NCBI RefSeq assembly: GCF_000300195.1
Contig: NZ_AMQH01000016.1
Location: 1 to 64,000, forward strand
Direction of reading: 5' to 3'
Source: Clostridium tunisiense TJ
GTDB taxonomy: Bacteria; Bacillota; Clostridia; Clostridiales; Clostridiaceae
Length of the DNA stretch: 64,000 nucleotides
Shown piece by piece: positions 53,318-62,421 of the stretch (position 1 is its first letter; every line of letters starts with the position of its first letter). The position numbers and the translations under genes were made by a program. The notes under the pieces are model-generated. The model ran no database searches. It was not told where the DNA came from and worked only from the letters and a program-made list of their open reading frames with translations.

Positions 53318-54193
53318 ATGATAGATTTACATATACATACCACAACTTCAGATGGTTCCGATGAACCTAAAGATATCCTTATTAAAGCACAACAACTTGA
53401 CTTAAAATATATTTCCATTACAGATCACAACTCCCTTGGGGCTTATGAAAAGCTAAAAGATATTAATATTCATAACTACTTTCAAGGTAAGCTTATCCCA
53501 GGCTGTGAATTTTCAGCTGTGCATAATGGGAAACCAATCGAAATACTAGGTTATGGTATTGATTTTGATACAATAGCCTCATCGGGATTAATTTCAGATG
53601 CCAATTTTTATGAGAGGGAAAATGATTATCTAAAAAAATTAATTGAAATATGCAAAAATCTTAACCTTAAATATAGCAATAATTTATCAATTGATGGAAA
53701 GTATTTTGCAACACAAATCATTCATAATGATCTTAGAAAATATCCTGAAAATAAGAAGCATCTTGGCACGGAAGTCTATGAAAGCATGAATGTATTTTAT
53801 AGAACTTGTATAAACAATGTAGAAAGTCCATTTTTCATTGATATGCTGAAGGATTGGTTCACAGTGGAAGAAGTTGCAGCTACTATAAAAAAGGCTGGTG
53901 GAAAGTCTTTTCTTGCGCACCTTTATGGATATTATGCAGATAACTATGAAGATTTTTTAAATTCAATAATATCCTTAAATGCTCTTGATGGAGTAGAATG
54001 TTATCATTCCCTTCATTCTATTGAAAAAACAAAACAATTGCTTAATTATTGCAAGGAGCATAACCTTTATGCCTGTGGTGGAAGTGATTATCATGGAAAG
54101 TTGAAGCCTAGTGTGAAAATGGGAGAAAGTATTATTGATACAAAGATACCTTTTGACATATTAAAGCCTTGGCTTCCAAGTAATGTTATATAA
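53318..54193 (+). CDS. PHP-domain metal-dependent phosphoesterase
   Basis: The protein has 291 residues. The metal ligands of the PHP fold are visible: MIDLHIHTTTSDGSDEPKDI (HxH), SITDHNSLGAYEKL (DH), PGCEFSA (Glu), KSFLAHLYGYY (His) and ACGGSDYHGKLKP (DxH). Relatives of the YciV/TrpH type cleave nucleoside 3',5'-bisphosphates or remove nucleotides from RNA ends. ATG 53318 follows AAGGAG. The longer frame from 53252 has no site. Single gene. Confidence 0.87.
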   Translation: MIDLHIHTTTSDGSDEPKDILIKAQQLDLKYISITDHNSLGAYEKLKDINIHNYFQGKLIPGCEFSAVHNGKPIEILGYGIDFDTIASSGLISDANFYERENDYLKKLIEICKNLNLKYSNNLSIDGKYFATQIIHNDLRKYPENKKHLGTEVYESMNVFYRTCINNVESPFFIDMLKDWFTVEEVAATIKKAGGKSFLAHLYGYYADNYEDFLNSIISLNALDGVECYHSLHSIEKTKQLLNYCKEHNLYACGGSDYHGKLKPSVKMGESIIDTKIPFDILKPWLPSNVI

Positions 54194-54652
54194 AAATTGA
54201 CTTATTTTCTCCTTTACATATAGAGAAATTGCTTTAATCTCCATACAACGGTTTCCCCAAAGTGATTTATTTATATGTAGATGATAGCAATTAACTTTTA
54301 TATGAGCCTACCCTATTTACTAAAAAGCTTCTATAAATGAATACATTAAAATTAACTAACAAAGCTATACTTTATTTTTGCAGTTAGCTACGCTTAAATC
54401 TATACAAATAAATACATAGCATGATGATACTATTTTCATAATGATTAAAAGAAAGCCCTAACCAAAATTGATTAGGACTTTTTTATTTTAAATTATTTAC
54501 CTTTATTTTGAGTTAAAGTAATTCATAATTCTCACAGCAATAACTACTCTCACCTAAGAAGTTTTCTTTTTTATTCTTTTTTCAAGGCTCTCACCCTTCT
54601 TTGTGAGTATTATAAAATATGATGTTACGTCCTATGAAATAAGAAAATGTAA
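54194..54652. other. Intergenic region with no recognised gene
   Basis: About 460 A/T-rich bases between convergent genes, containing one terminator (54452-54482) and otherwise nothing I could identify. Confidence 0.4.
54452..54482 (+). terminator. Terminator in the PHP-GNAT intergenic region
   Basis: AAAGCCCTAA (54452-54461) pairs with TTAGGACTTT (54472-54481) with one mismatch, followed by TTTTTATTTT. Confidence 0.5.
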
Positions 54653-55096
54653 TTACTTTCTTTGCATATATAAGGTATTCGGAAAGAACCCAAATTTCGA
54701 GTAAAACCTTATTGTGGATTCATTTTCCTGTGATACTGTTACCCCAATAACTTTACATTTCTTTTCATTCATCCATTCTATATGTTTATCTACAAGTTTC
54801 TTTCCTATTCCATTACCTCTGTAAGTTTCATCAACGTGAAGTGATTGTATCTCCCCCGCACCATCGATTGCCGTTGATATGCAATACCCAATATATTCGT
54901 CATTTCTTTTCGCAACAGATATTTTCATTGTATCCTTATTAAACACAGCAAAAGCTTTAATTCTCTCATCAAAGTTCATTGAGCGATATGATTCCTTAAA
55001 GTATTCTGAACTGTTCTCATGGTACTGTCTATTTTTTTCCCAAAGACCCTTAATTACTTCAATTTCATCATAAGTAATATCAATTATATTATTCAT
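54653..55096 (-). CDS. GNAT-family N-acetyltransferase
   Basis: The protein has 147 residues. The acetyl-CoA loop is HVDETYRGNGIGKKLVDKHI near residue 98, preceded by the strand GAGEIQSLHV and followed by ESTIRFYSKFGFFPNTLYM. All core GNAT motifs are intact. The substrate is unknown. GGGGGG lies seven bases before the ATG. It follows the FliB gene by 23 bases in the same direction, so the two may share a transcript. Confidence 0.87.
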   Translation of the reverse strand: MNNIIDITYDEIEVIKGLWEKNRQYHENSSEYFKESYRSMNFDERIKAFAVFNKDTMKISVAKRNDEYIGYCISTAIDGAGEIQSLHVDETYRGNGIGKKLVDKHIEWMNEKKCKVIGVTVSQENESTIRFYSKFGFFPNTLYMQRK

Positions 55097-55119
55097 GATT
55101 ATGCCCCCCTTAATTTTCT

Positions 55120-56277
55120 CTAATTCATAAGTATACTTAAAAGTTCTTCTAACTCAAACACTGGATTAGTTTTAAACACCTCTGCTAAGGCTTCTATATT
55201 TTCTTCTAAATGTTCAATGTCTTTGGAGTACATATGCATTATGTCTACTGCATCTTCCTCAGTAAGCTCTCCATTTTGTGTCCACCTAAATACAAACAAT
55301 TCCTTAATCATTAAGTAGCTAACCACTGCTGTGTTTACCTTAGCAGCTGCATCATAATCAAAAACAGCTTTCATAAAGTATCTAAATACAAAATAAACTA
55401 ATAGATTTTCAAACTTATATAAGTTATCTTCATAATACTGATTAAACTGTTTGTGTTTATCTAAATAGGATTCTTCTTCATTATCACTGTTCCAAAAGAA
55501 GTTTAAAACCTTCTCTAATCCCAAAGGGTCATTAGGGTTTATATGTTTTAATTCTTTAAAGACTTTAAGAAACTCCTTCATATTGTTATATTTAACTTCA
55601 TCTTTACCTTTATACTTACCTAAGTTACTTATAACACCTTCTATAAAGTTCATATCTAAGTATTTCTCCATAACAGGTTTTATTCCCATTAAATTATCTT
55701 CATCTATTCCTTCTTGAACTTCATTAGTAAATTTAAGAACTAAAGAAATTCTATGCTCTAGCTTAATATTACGGTTTTGAAGAATATGAAAAATTACTTT
55801 TCTACATTGCAGAAGATTTATAAAAAGTAGAGCATCAATGTCATTATAAGAAGTGATTTCCTCCTGAATTTCACTGACTTCAAATTCCACTTTTTTATTA
55901 TGTCTTAATATTAATCTTGCTGCTTCTGGACATGATAGTGATATTCCTATCTCACGAAGATTTCCGAATTCCTCTATATGTCTTGGGTACATTTTGCAGG
56001 TATAGCAAAGACTATCCTCTCCAAGTTCGGTATATAAATCACACATTTTATTTTCATTTAAAAAGGCACAGTTATCGCCTTTTAAAGTGAATATGTTTTC
56101 TCCCTCACGGTGGATTATCTCACTACGAAGCCTCTTTCCAAATTCACCCTTTGCTTTTTTATATTTTTTATAGGAATCCTCATCAATTACAACTTCCCAC
56201 CCAGCACAACAGGTATCCTCGCACTGTGAAGCTATACATTTAAATTCTTTTAAATAATCTGGTACTCGAAGTTTCAT
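55120..56277 (-). CDS. fliB: FliB-type lysine N-methylase
   Basis: The protein has 385 residues. The Cys-rich N-terminus (FKCIASQCEDTCCAGWEVVI, then CDLYTELGEDSLCYTCKMYP and a later Cys in GISLSCPEA) matches FliB, which methylates flagellin lysines and appears to carry a metal or Fe-S centre held by these cysteines. The remainder is helical. The ATG start at 56277 leaves the N-terminal motif intact. No flagellin or flagellar gene is in the window, so the target is unknown. Confidence 0.85.
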   Translation of the reverse strand: MKLRVPDYLKEFKCIASQCEDTCCAGWEVVIDEDSYKKYKKAKGEFGKRLRSEIIHREGENIFTLKGDNCAFLNENKMCDLYTELGEDSLCYTCKMYPRHIEEFGNLREIGISLSCPEAARLILRHNKKVEFEVSEIQEEITSYNDIDALLFINLLQCRKVIFHILQNRNIKLEHRISLVLKFTNEVQEGIDEDNLMGIKPVMEKYLDMNFIEGVISNLGKYKGKDEVKYNNMKEFLKVFKELKHINPNDPLGLEKVLNFFWNSDNEEESYLDKHKQFNQYYEDNLYKFENLLVYFVFRYFMKAVFDYDAAAKVNTAVVSYLMIKELFVFRWTQNGELTEEDAVDIMHMYSKDIEHLEENIEALAEVFKTNPVFELEELLSILMN

Positions 56278-56414
56278 TTTTTTACCTCTTACACTTGTAT
56301 TTTAAATTAATACGTTTATTATGTTCAGGCACATTTAAAGTAGCTTTACCTTGAACTAAGACACCTTTGTATAAAAAGGAATCTTACATAAAATATCTTC
56401 TATATCTATGATAC

Positions 56415-56702
56415 CTACAGTTCTTTTTTTCCCATTTTAGTGGTCTTATGCTTTTCTCCTTTAGCATTGTAGGTAATCCACTCACCTGTGGGTTCTCCAT
56501 TTTCAAAATATCCTGAGCGTTTAATTGTGCCATCAGGTCGATACCATTCCCAATATCCCTCTGGCTGATTATTTACAATCTTACCCTTAGACCAAATGGT
56601 GTTACCCTTTGCATGGTATTTAATAGTATATCCATCTATCACTTCTAGTTTCTTTTCTTTAACACCATTGGGGTGAATCAGATCGCACTTTTCATTACTC
56701 AT
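56415..56702 (-). CDS. MORN-repeat variant protein (YwqK-like)
   Basis: The protein has 95 residues with about three MORN-type repeats, recognised by the spaced aromatic/Gly pattern KIVNNQPEGYWEWYRPDGTI and SGYFENGEPTGEWITYNAKG. Such beta-hairpin repeats occur in the YwqK family, sometimes described as antitoxins of a YwqJ deaminase. No toxin-like gene is adjacent, so this role is not supported here. Predicted cytosolic. GGAA-type ribosome site upstream. Confidence 0.7.
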   Translation of the reverse strand: MSNEKCDLIHPNGVKEKKLEVIDGYTIKYHAKGNTIWSKGKIVNNQPEGYWEWYRPDGTIKRSGYFENGEPTGEWITYNAKGEKHKTTKMGKKEL

Positions 56703-57012
56703 CTTTAATATTCCCCTTCCCTTATAAACATGAAACCTGATATTTCTTCTTTTATTATTCCAGATATGTTCTTATTCTTCAATATGAAGTTATAGAAAGT
56801 AAATTATATATATTAGTGGTAAGTAAAATAGTTGGACAATAGGATTATTTTACTTGATTTGCTAAATAAACTCATTTGTCCCCCTAAAATCTCAATTCTC
56901 ATTTCGTATATTATAAATGGCTAATTTTTAAAACTTAACTAAAAAAATATAATCCTGTGGATATATATTTAGATAATATTTAAAGACAGCTAGTTAAGGA
57001 GATGATGTTTAT
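56703..57012. other. Divergent intergenic region
   Basis: 310 bases without a gene. It contains a perfect inverted repeat AAGTAAAATA (56821-56830) with TATTTTACTT (56846-56855) around a 15-base centre, of unknown role. Confidence 0.4.
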
Positions 57013-58845
57013 ATGTTGAAAAATATGCAGAATGGTCAGTATATCCCTGGCTTAGATGGACTTCGTGCTTTTGCAGTATTAGCAGTTATTGCTTACCACT
57101 TCCAATTAAGTTTTGCTATGGGTGGTTTCTTAGGGGTGGATGTGTTTTTTGTTATATCTGGTTATCTCATAACCTCAAAAATACTATCACAGTTAGAAAG
57201 TGGAGATAAATTTAGTTTACGAGAATTTTGGACTAGGCGAATTAGAAGATTGCTACCAGCCGTGTACACAATGATTACCACTACCTTTATCTGGGTAACA
57301 CTTTTTAATAGGAAATTCATAACTACAGTTTTATCAGATGGACTCTCCTCTATTATCTACGGAAGTAACTGGTGGTTCATTTTTCACAAAGTTTCTTATT
57401 TTGATAGTTTTAATTCACCTTCTCCACTGAAAAACCTTTGGTCCTTAGCTATAGAAGAACAATTCTACATTATTTGGCCAGTTGTTTTATTAATAGGTCT
57501 TAAGTTCTTTAAAAATAAATTTAAGTTTGCTAACTTTGTCTTTATGATAGCTTTAGGTTCAGCAATACTTATGGGTATAATGTATAAACCAGGTTTGGAT
57601 CCTAGCCGTGTATATTATGGCACAGATACTAGAGCTTTTGAATTGCTAATAGGTTGCTATATGGCTATGCTTTTTCCAATAAAAAAAGTTTTATCCTCTA
57701 AAACTAATACGAAAAAAATAAAAACCTTAAATATTACAAGTATGATTACCTTCACTGTGTTTACTCTCAGTGTAATCTTCGTCAATGAATATGAAAGCTT
57801 TTTATACAGAGGTGGTATGCTACTACTTAGCTTAAATGCAGCAATACTCACAGCTTGCATATGTAATCCTAAGAGCTACTTAGGTCACTTACTTTCCTGG
57901 AAGCCTCTAAGCTTAATTGGTAAAAGATCCTATGGACTTTATCTTTGGCATTATCCTATTATTATTTTAACTACACCAGCTTTTGAAACAGGAAATTATA
58001 CTTACATTCGTATATTCCTCCAACTGCTTTTTACTTTTATTATTGCAGAGGTTTCTTACCAGTACATAGAAATACCTATACAAAAGTATGGGTTTAGGGA
58101 GTTTTATAAAAAACATAATCCAATTAATAAGTTAAAGTTTAATAAGTTGAAATTTAAAAAGATATCTTTTTCTAGAAGCCTTGCAATTACAGTAGTATTT
58201 TCTGTATTTATAATGGTTAACCTTTTTAGTTCAGTTATTGCAAGAGCTAAACAGCAAGCCTATGTAACTGAATTGCTTAAACCTGAAATCATTACAAAAC
58301 ATACAAAGGAATTCAAGGTAATTGAAGATCCAATTGTAACTGAAATTGCACAAATTGAGCCAATTTCTCCTGCTAGCACTAAATCTTATGATGAAGTACT
58401 AGCAATTGGCGATTCTGTGATGCTAGATATTGAGGAAAGTCTCCATAAAATACATAGTAACATCACCATAGACGGAAAAGTTGGAAGGCAACTCTTTCAA
58501 GCTATTGAACTTGCACCTACATATTCAGCCTTTAATGCTGCAAATAAAGCAGTAATTATAGGGCTGGGAACAAATGGTTATTTTACTGATAGCCAAATTA
58601 ATACCTTACTTGATTCCTTTGATAAAGCTGATATTTACTTAGTAAACGTTCGTGTTCCACGTCAATGGGAAAAACAAGTTAACAACGCTTTGAGTAAAAA
58701 AACAGAAGAAAGAGATAATGTAACTTTGATTGATTGGTATTCTGCATCAACTAACCATGCTGAATATTTTGCATATGATGGTGTGCACCTTCAGCCTAAA
58801 GGAATTGAAGTTTTAACATCGCTTATAGAAGAAGCTATAGAGTAA
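57013..58845 (+). CDS. OafA/OatA-type acyltransferase with C-terminal SGNH domain
   Basis: The protein has 610 residues. The acyltransferase-3 domain (1-375, about ten to eleven membrane helices) has GLDGLRAFAVLAVIAYHF with the catalytic-site His and FFVISGYLITSKIL. After another helix (about 395-415) a C-terminal extracellular SGNH domain has LAIGDSVMLDIEESL (nucleophile Ser), GLGTNGYF and DGVHLQPKG (Asp and His). It resembles OatA, which O-acetylates peptidoglycan MurNAc and gives lysozyme resistance. Another cell-wall glycan could be the target. AAGGAG precedes the ATG. Confidence 0.9.
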   Translation: MLKNMQNGQYIPGLDGLRAFAVLAVIAYHFQLSFAMGGFLGVDVFFVISGYLITSKILSQLESGDKFSLREFWTRRIRRLLPAVYTMITTTFIWVTLFNRKFITTVLSDGLSSIIYGSNWWFIFHKVSYFDSFNSPSPLKNLWSLAIEEQFYIIWPVVLLIGLKFFKNKFKFANFVFMIALGSAILMGIMYKPGLDPSRVYYGTDTRAFELLIGCYMAMLFPIKKVLSSKTNTKKIKTLNITSMITFTVFTLSVIFVNEYESFLYRGGMLLLSLNAAILTACICNPKSYLGHLLSWKPLSLIGKRSYGLYLWHYPIIILTTPAFETGNYTYIRIFLQLLFTFIIAEVSYQYIEIPIQKYGFREFYKKHNPINKLKFNKLKFKKISFSRSLAITVVFSVFIMVNLFSSVIARAKQQAYVTELLKPEIITKHTKEFKVIEDPIVTEIAQIEPISPASTKSYDEVLAIGDSVMLDIEESLHKIHSNITIDGKVGRQLFQAIELAPTYSAFNAANKAVIIGLGTNGYFTDSQINTLLDSFDKADIYLVNVRVPRQWEKQVNNALSKKTEERDNVTLIDWYSASTNHAEYFAYDGVHLQPKGIEVLTSLIEEAIE

Positions 58846-58886
58846 AATATGAATTTGATATAGACTTCAGAGGTAAAACTAATCTA

Positions 58887-58923
58887 AATAATCCCCCTTT
58901 CCCTTCAGGATTGGGGGATTATT
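58887..58923 (+). terminator. Terminator after the acyltransferase gene
   Basis: AATAATCCCCC (58887-58897) pairs perfectly with GGGGGATTATT (58913-58923), then TTTTG. Confidence 0.8.
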
Positions 58924-59026
58924 TTTGCTTCTAACTCTAATACTTATTGTCGAAAGTATTATTCAGAAAATTTCAAATTAACTGTTTACAATGCTATCCT
59001 TTACGCATACAATAAAAATATATTAC

Positions 59027-59060
59027 TCGATAAAATTTATTTTATCGATAAAATTTATTT
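59027..59060. promoter_or_regulatory. Tandem repeat and palindrome upstream of the ArsR-like gene, probable operator
   Basis: An 18-base unit TCGATAAAATTTATTTTA is repeated nearly twice, and ATTTTATCGATAAAAT at 59039-59054 is a perfect palindrome. It lies immediately before the ribosome site GAGGTG, where a repressor would block transcription. Confidence 0.6.
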
Positions 59061-59070
59061 GAGGTGAATT

Positions 59071-59637
59071 ATGCGAAAAGAAAAAGTACTAAGCACATTA
59101 GAAGAAATAAAGGTGATTTCCGACCCTTTCAGATTTAAGATACTAGTTTTATTTAATAAAGAAAGTGGATCTTTAACAGTAAAGCAAATGGCAGTGAAGC
59201 TACAGGAAGTACCTTCAAAGGTCCACTATCATGTGAAGGAACTAGAGAGAATCGGAGTTTTAGAAATTGTTGAAACAAAAGAAAAAGGTGGCATTATAGA
59301 GAAGTTCTATCTTCCAACAGCAGAAATATTTAAAGTAAAAAAAGATATTGGGATACTTGAGGAAGACGAATATGAAAAAGCAAGTGAAAACTTGATTTCC
59401 ATAATGCATGAAGATTTTTTAGAATCAATGAAAAGTAAAACTAAAGGCGAAAAGAAACAATTAAACTATGGATTAACTTACTTAACAGATGAGGAAGTAG
59501 AAGAGCTTACTGAGCTTATTACTGGGTATATGAAAGATAAGGAACAAAGAGAGAATGCGAGAGCCTATATGTTTGGCTATGCATTGTTTAGAAAGCATGA
59601 TGTTGAGGGGGATATGGAGAATGGAAGCGAGTGTTGA
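59071..59637 (+). CDS. ArsR-type winged-helix regulator
   Basis: The protein has 188 residues. The N-terminal HTH_20/ArsR winged helix (about 8-85) has VISDPFRFKILVLFNKES, VKQMAVKLQEVPSKVHYHVK and LEIVETKEKGGIIEKFY. The C-terminal part is a helical region of about 100 residues that may bind a ligand. There is no Cys pair of the metal-sensing type in the HTH. It ends 17 bases inside the MFS gene, which it probably regulates together with itself. Confidence 0.82.
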   Translation: MRKEKVLSTLEEIKVISDPFRFKILVLFNKESGSLTVKQMAVKLQEVPSKVHYHVKELERIGVLEIVETKEKGGIIEKFYLPTAEIFKVKKDIGILEEDEYEKASENLISIMHEDFLESMKSKTKGEKKQLNYGLTYLTDEEVEELTELITGYMKDKEQRENARAYMFGYALFRKHDVEGDMENGSEC

Positions 59638-60856
59638 AGTAACTAAAAAGAGTGGGTTTATAGTTTTAAAAGATTATCCTGATTTTTTAAAGGTTTGGAT
59701 AGGTAGGACAATATCTAGGTTTGGAGATGCCCTAGATGGGATAGCCTTTATGTGGCTTATGTATAAACTTACAGGATCTACACTTTTGATGGGGTCAGTA
59801 ATGGCAGTTAGTGCTATTCCTTCTTTATTTGGAATGGCTGCAGGAGTTTTTGTGGATAGAATGGATAAAAAGAAGGTAATGGTGTTAATGGACTTCCTTA
59901 GAGGAATTTCTACAGCCATAATTGCAATTTTATTCATAGTAGATAGCTTACAGGTGTGGCAACTTTTTGCCTTTGCCTTTTTTAATTCAATTTGTGAGGT
60001 ATTCTCCTCCCCTGCCCGTTCAAGTGCAATGCAGGTATTAATTAAAAAAGAACACTACCTAACAGCAAATTCCTTAAGCCAAGCCTCTGGGGCTATTGCT
60101 GAAATCTTAGGTATGGGAATTGCTGCTGCCATAATCGGGCTTTGGGGCGTAGGGATTGCAATTTTAATAGATGCAGCAACCTTTATAATATCAGGTATAA
60201 CTGCTTTAATTGCGAATATAGAAAAGGTTATAAGCAGTACTGAGAAGCTTAATTTTTCTAAGTTTTTTTCAGAACTCTTTGAAGGCTTAAAGGTTATAAA
60301 AACAAATTCACTAATTTTTATTAATATGCTAATTGGTGCAGCTATAAACATACTTTTGGCACCTTTTAATGTGCTTATGCCAGTGTATTCAGATAAAATC
60401 TTAAATTCTGGAGAACAAGGCTACAGCGTAATGGGAATAGCTATAATGGTAGGAACAGTACTTGGTTCACTTATTGTTGGTCAAATAGGTCATAAATTTA
60501 AGAAAAGTACTGTTATAATAGCTGGTTTCTTAGTTTTTGCTGGAAGTATTATAGCACTTGGCTTTGTTAATACCTTACTTTTAGCTGTAATCTTTAGTGC
60601 TCTCATGGGAGCTTGTCTACCTATAATTTCTGCAACAGGTATGTCTGTAATACAAACTCATACCCCAAAAGAAAAAATGGGAAGAGTTATTTCCACCATG
60701 CAAACTATTGGATTGATTGGAATGCCAGTGGGCTTTGCTGCCTCAGGAATTATAGGCGAAAGTCTAAATGTTCAGTATACCTTCATAGCCATTGGAGTAA
60801 TTATGTTTATTATTTGCTTGCTCCCTCTTTTTAATAAGGAGTTTAGAAGCAATTAA
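59621..60856 (+). CDS. MFS efflux transporter
   Basis: The protein has 411 residues and twelve membrane helices. WIGRTISRFGDALDGIAFMW near the start and FVDRMDKKKVMVLMDFLRG (loop 2-3) are typical of the MFS_3/MefA-like group that exports macrolides and similar drugs. The substrate is unknown. ATG 59621 has GGGGG nine bases upstream and overlaps the regulator gene, indicating translational coupling. The longer frame to 59555 is a shadow of the regulator gene. Confidence 0.87.
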   Translation: MEASVEVTKKSGFIVLKDYPDFLKVWIGRTISRFGDALDGIAFMWLMYKLTGSTLLMGSVMAVSAIPSLFGMAAGVFVDRMDKKKVMVLMDFLRGISTAIIAILFIVDSLQVWQLFAFAFFNSICEVFSSPARSSAMQVLIKKEHYLTANSLSQASGAIAEILGMGIAAAIIGLWGVGIAILIDAATFIISGITALIANIEKVISSTEKLNFSKFFSELFEGLKVIKTNSLIFINMLIGAAINILLAPFNVLMPVYSDKILNSGEQGYSVMGIAIMVGTVLGSLIVGQIGHKFKKSTVIIAGFLVFAGSIIALGFVNTLLLAVIFSALMGACLPIISATGMSVIQTHTPKEKMGRVISTMQTIGLIGMPVGFAASGIIGESLNVQYTFIAIGVIMFIICLLPLFNKEFRSN

Positions 60857-61001
60857 GAATACTTTGATTAATAAAATGAAGATAATGGGAGAGTTTTATA
60901 AAAATTTTCTTTGAAAGCTCTAGGTCAAATGGTAGAATTATACATATGTGGACTTTTTAAAGAGTCTACCCAATGCTGGTTTAATATATGGGGGGATACA
61001 T

Positions 61002-62318
61002 ATGATAATTAAAACTACCTACGGAAAACCAATATATGACTTTTTAAATAAAAATAAAATTATTAATCTTAACCTAATTGGTTTTTTAGAAAATGTACCT
61101 GATGCTGAAGTTTATGTTGATAATGAAGTCAATCCTACAGGAGTTGTAGCAAGAAAGGATTATTTTAGCAGCTTATACACTGAAAATGATGATTTTCTTA
61201 ATGAAGTTCTTGATACCTTGTATAAAGAGGATGGCTTTTATGGATTCAGAGCAGTACACAGACCTATAGCTGAAAAAATAAGAAGTAAATTTCTGGTTAA
61301 TTGGGAAAGCTTAAATGCACTTTATTATTATCCTAATAAAGAAGTTGATTTAAGTAGAATTAAAAATCAAGTGAGACCAATTGATATAAAAGATGCAGAG
61401 ATTATAAACCATTACTACACCTACAAAGACGAGATAAGCCTTGACAAAATAAAAGACGATATTGAAAATAGACCTTCTTCTGCCATATATGTTGATGGTG
61501 ACATTGCTTCCTGGGTACTTATACACAACGATAATTCAATGGGTATTATGTATACTAAGGAAGAATACAGAGGAAGAGACTATGCAGAACAGGTTACCCT
61601 TGACCTTACTAACAAGATATTAAAATCAGGTCATGTGCCCTTCCTTACAATTGTAGATGGAAACAGCATGTCACCAGGCCTTGCAAAAAAATGTGGATTT
61701 ATACATGAAGGAGTTTACACCGATTGGTTTGGAATAATTTCTGGAACCCCTAAAGTGTTTATAGAATGGCATGATGAATGTGATAAAAAATTCCAAGAAG
61801 CTACTAAAGCTTTGAGAGAAGATTTGCCAGCTATCACTGAAGAGTCCCACTGCTTGTATATTCTTAATGGAAATGAAAGTGGCTCCATAGAAATTTCTGA
61901 AGATTTCAAAACTGAAGTTGCTGACACCATGGAGAAAAAGCATATTTGGTGTACAACCCTTGCAGAAGGATTAGATATCAATGTTGATAGAAGAAGTGAA
62001 TTCCTTGAAAAATTAATGGAAATTGTATCTAATGAGGATTATGAATTTAGGTTGATTTTAGGAACTATTAATGGGAAACCAGTTTCTACCGCTGCCTTTT
62101 TAAGATTATATGATGATCTTTGCGGTATATATCTGGTTTCAACAACTGAAAAAGCTCATAAGGATGAGTTTGTTGGAGTGACCTTAACACAAGCACTTAA
62201 AAAGGTAAAAGAGCATGATATGTATTTATGTTTTGTTAATTCAGTTGAATCAGAATTGGAGCTATACAATAAAGTTGGCTTTATTTGCTGTGATTACAGA
62301 AAAAATAATAAATTATAG
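61002..62318 (+). CDS. Composite GNAT acetyltransferase (two GNAT domains)
   Basis: The protein has 438 residues. The N-terminal 130 residues are a degenerate GNAT-like half followed by an FR47-type GNAT domain (about 130-250) with MYTKEEYRGRDYAEQVTLDL and SMSPGLAKKCGFIHEG. The C-terminal GNAT-like domain (about 280-438) has STAAFLRLYDDLCGIYLVST and VESELELYNKVGFICCDY but lacks a clear RxxGxG loop. One active and one structural half is likely. ATG 61002 follows GGGGGGATACAT. Substrate unknown. Confidence 0.8.
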   Translation: MIIKTTYGKPIYDFLNKNKIINLNLIGFLENVPDAEVYVDNEVNPTGVVARKDYFSSLYTENDDFLNEVLDTLYKEDGFYGFRAVHRPIAEKIRSKFLVNWESLNALYYYPNKEVDLSRIKNQVRPIDIKDAEIINHYYTYKDEISLDKIKDDIENRPSSAIYVDGDIASWVLIHNDNSMGIMYTKEEYRGRDYAEQVTLDLTNKILKSGHVPFLTIVDGNSMSPGLAKKCGFIHEGVYTDWFGIISGTPKVFIEWHDECDKKFQEATKALREDLPAITEESHCLYILNGNESGSIEISEDFKTEVADTMEKKHIWCTTLAEGLDINVDRRSEFLEKLMEIVSNEDYEFRLILGTINGKPVSTAAFLRLYDDLCGIYLVSTTEKAHKDEFVGVTLTQALKKVKEHDMYLCFVNSVESELELYNKVGFICCDYRKNNKL

Positions 62319-62421
62319 GTGCTATTATATACCTGTTAAGGTAGTAGTATTCAGTGTGTTGCTGTAACCTGAACACCTAATTGATTTACTTCAAAGCTTC
62401 TATTGGAAAGGAGAATTTTAC

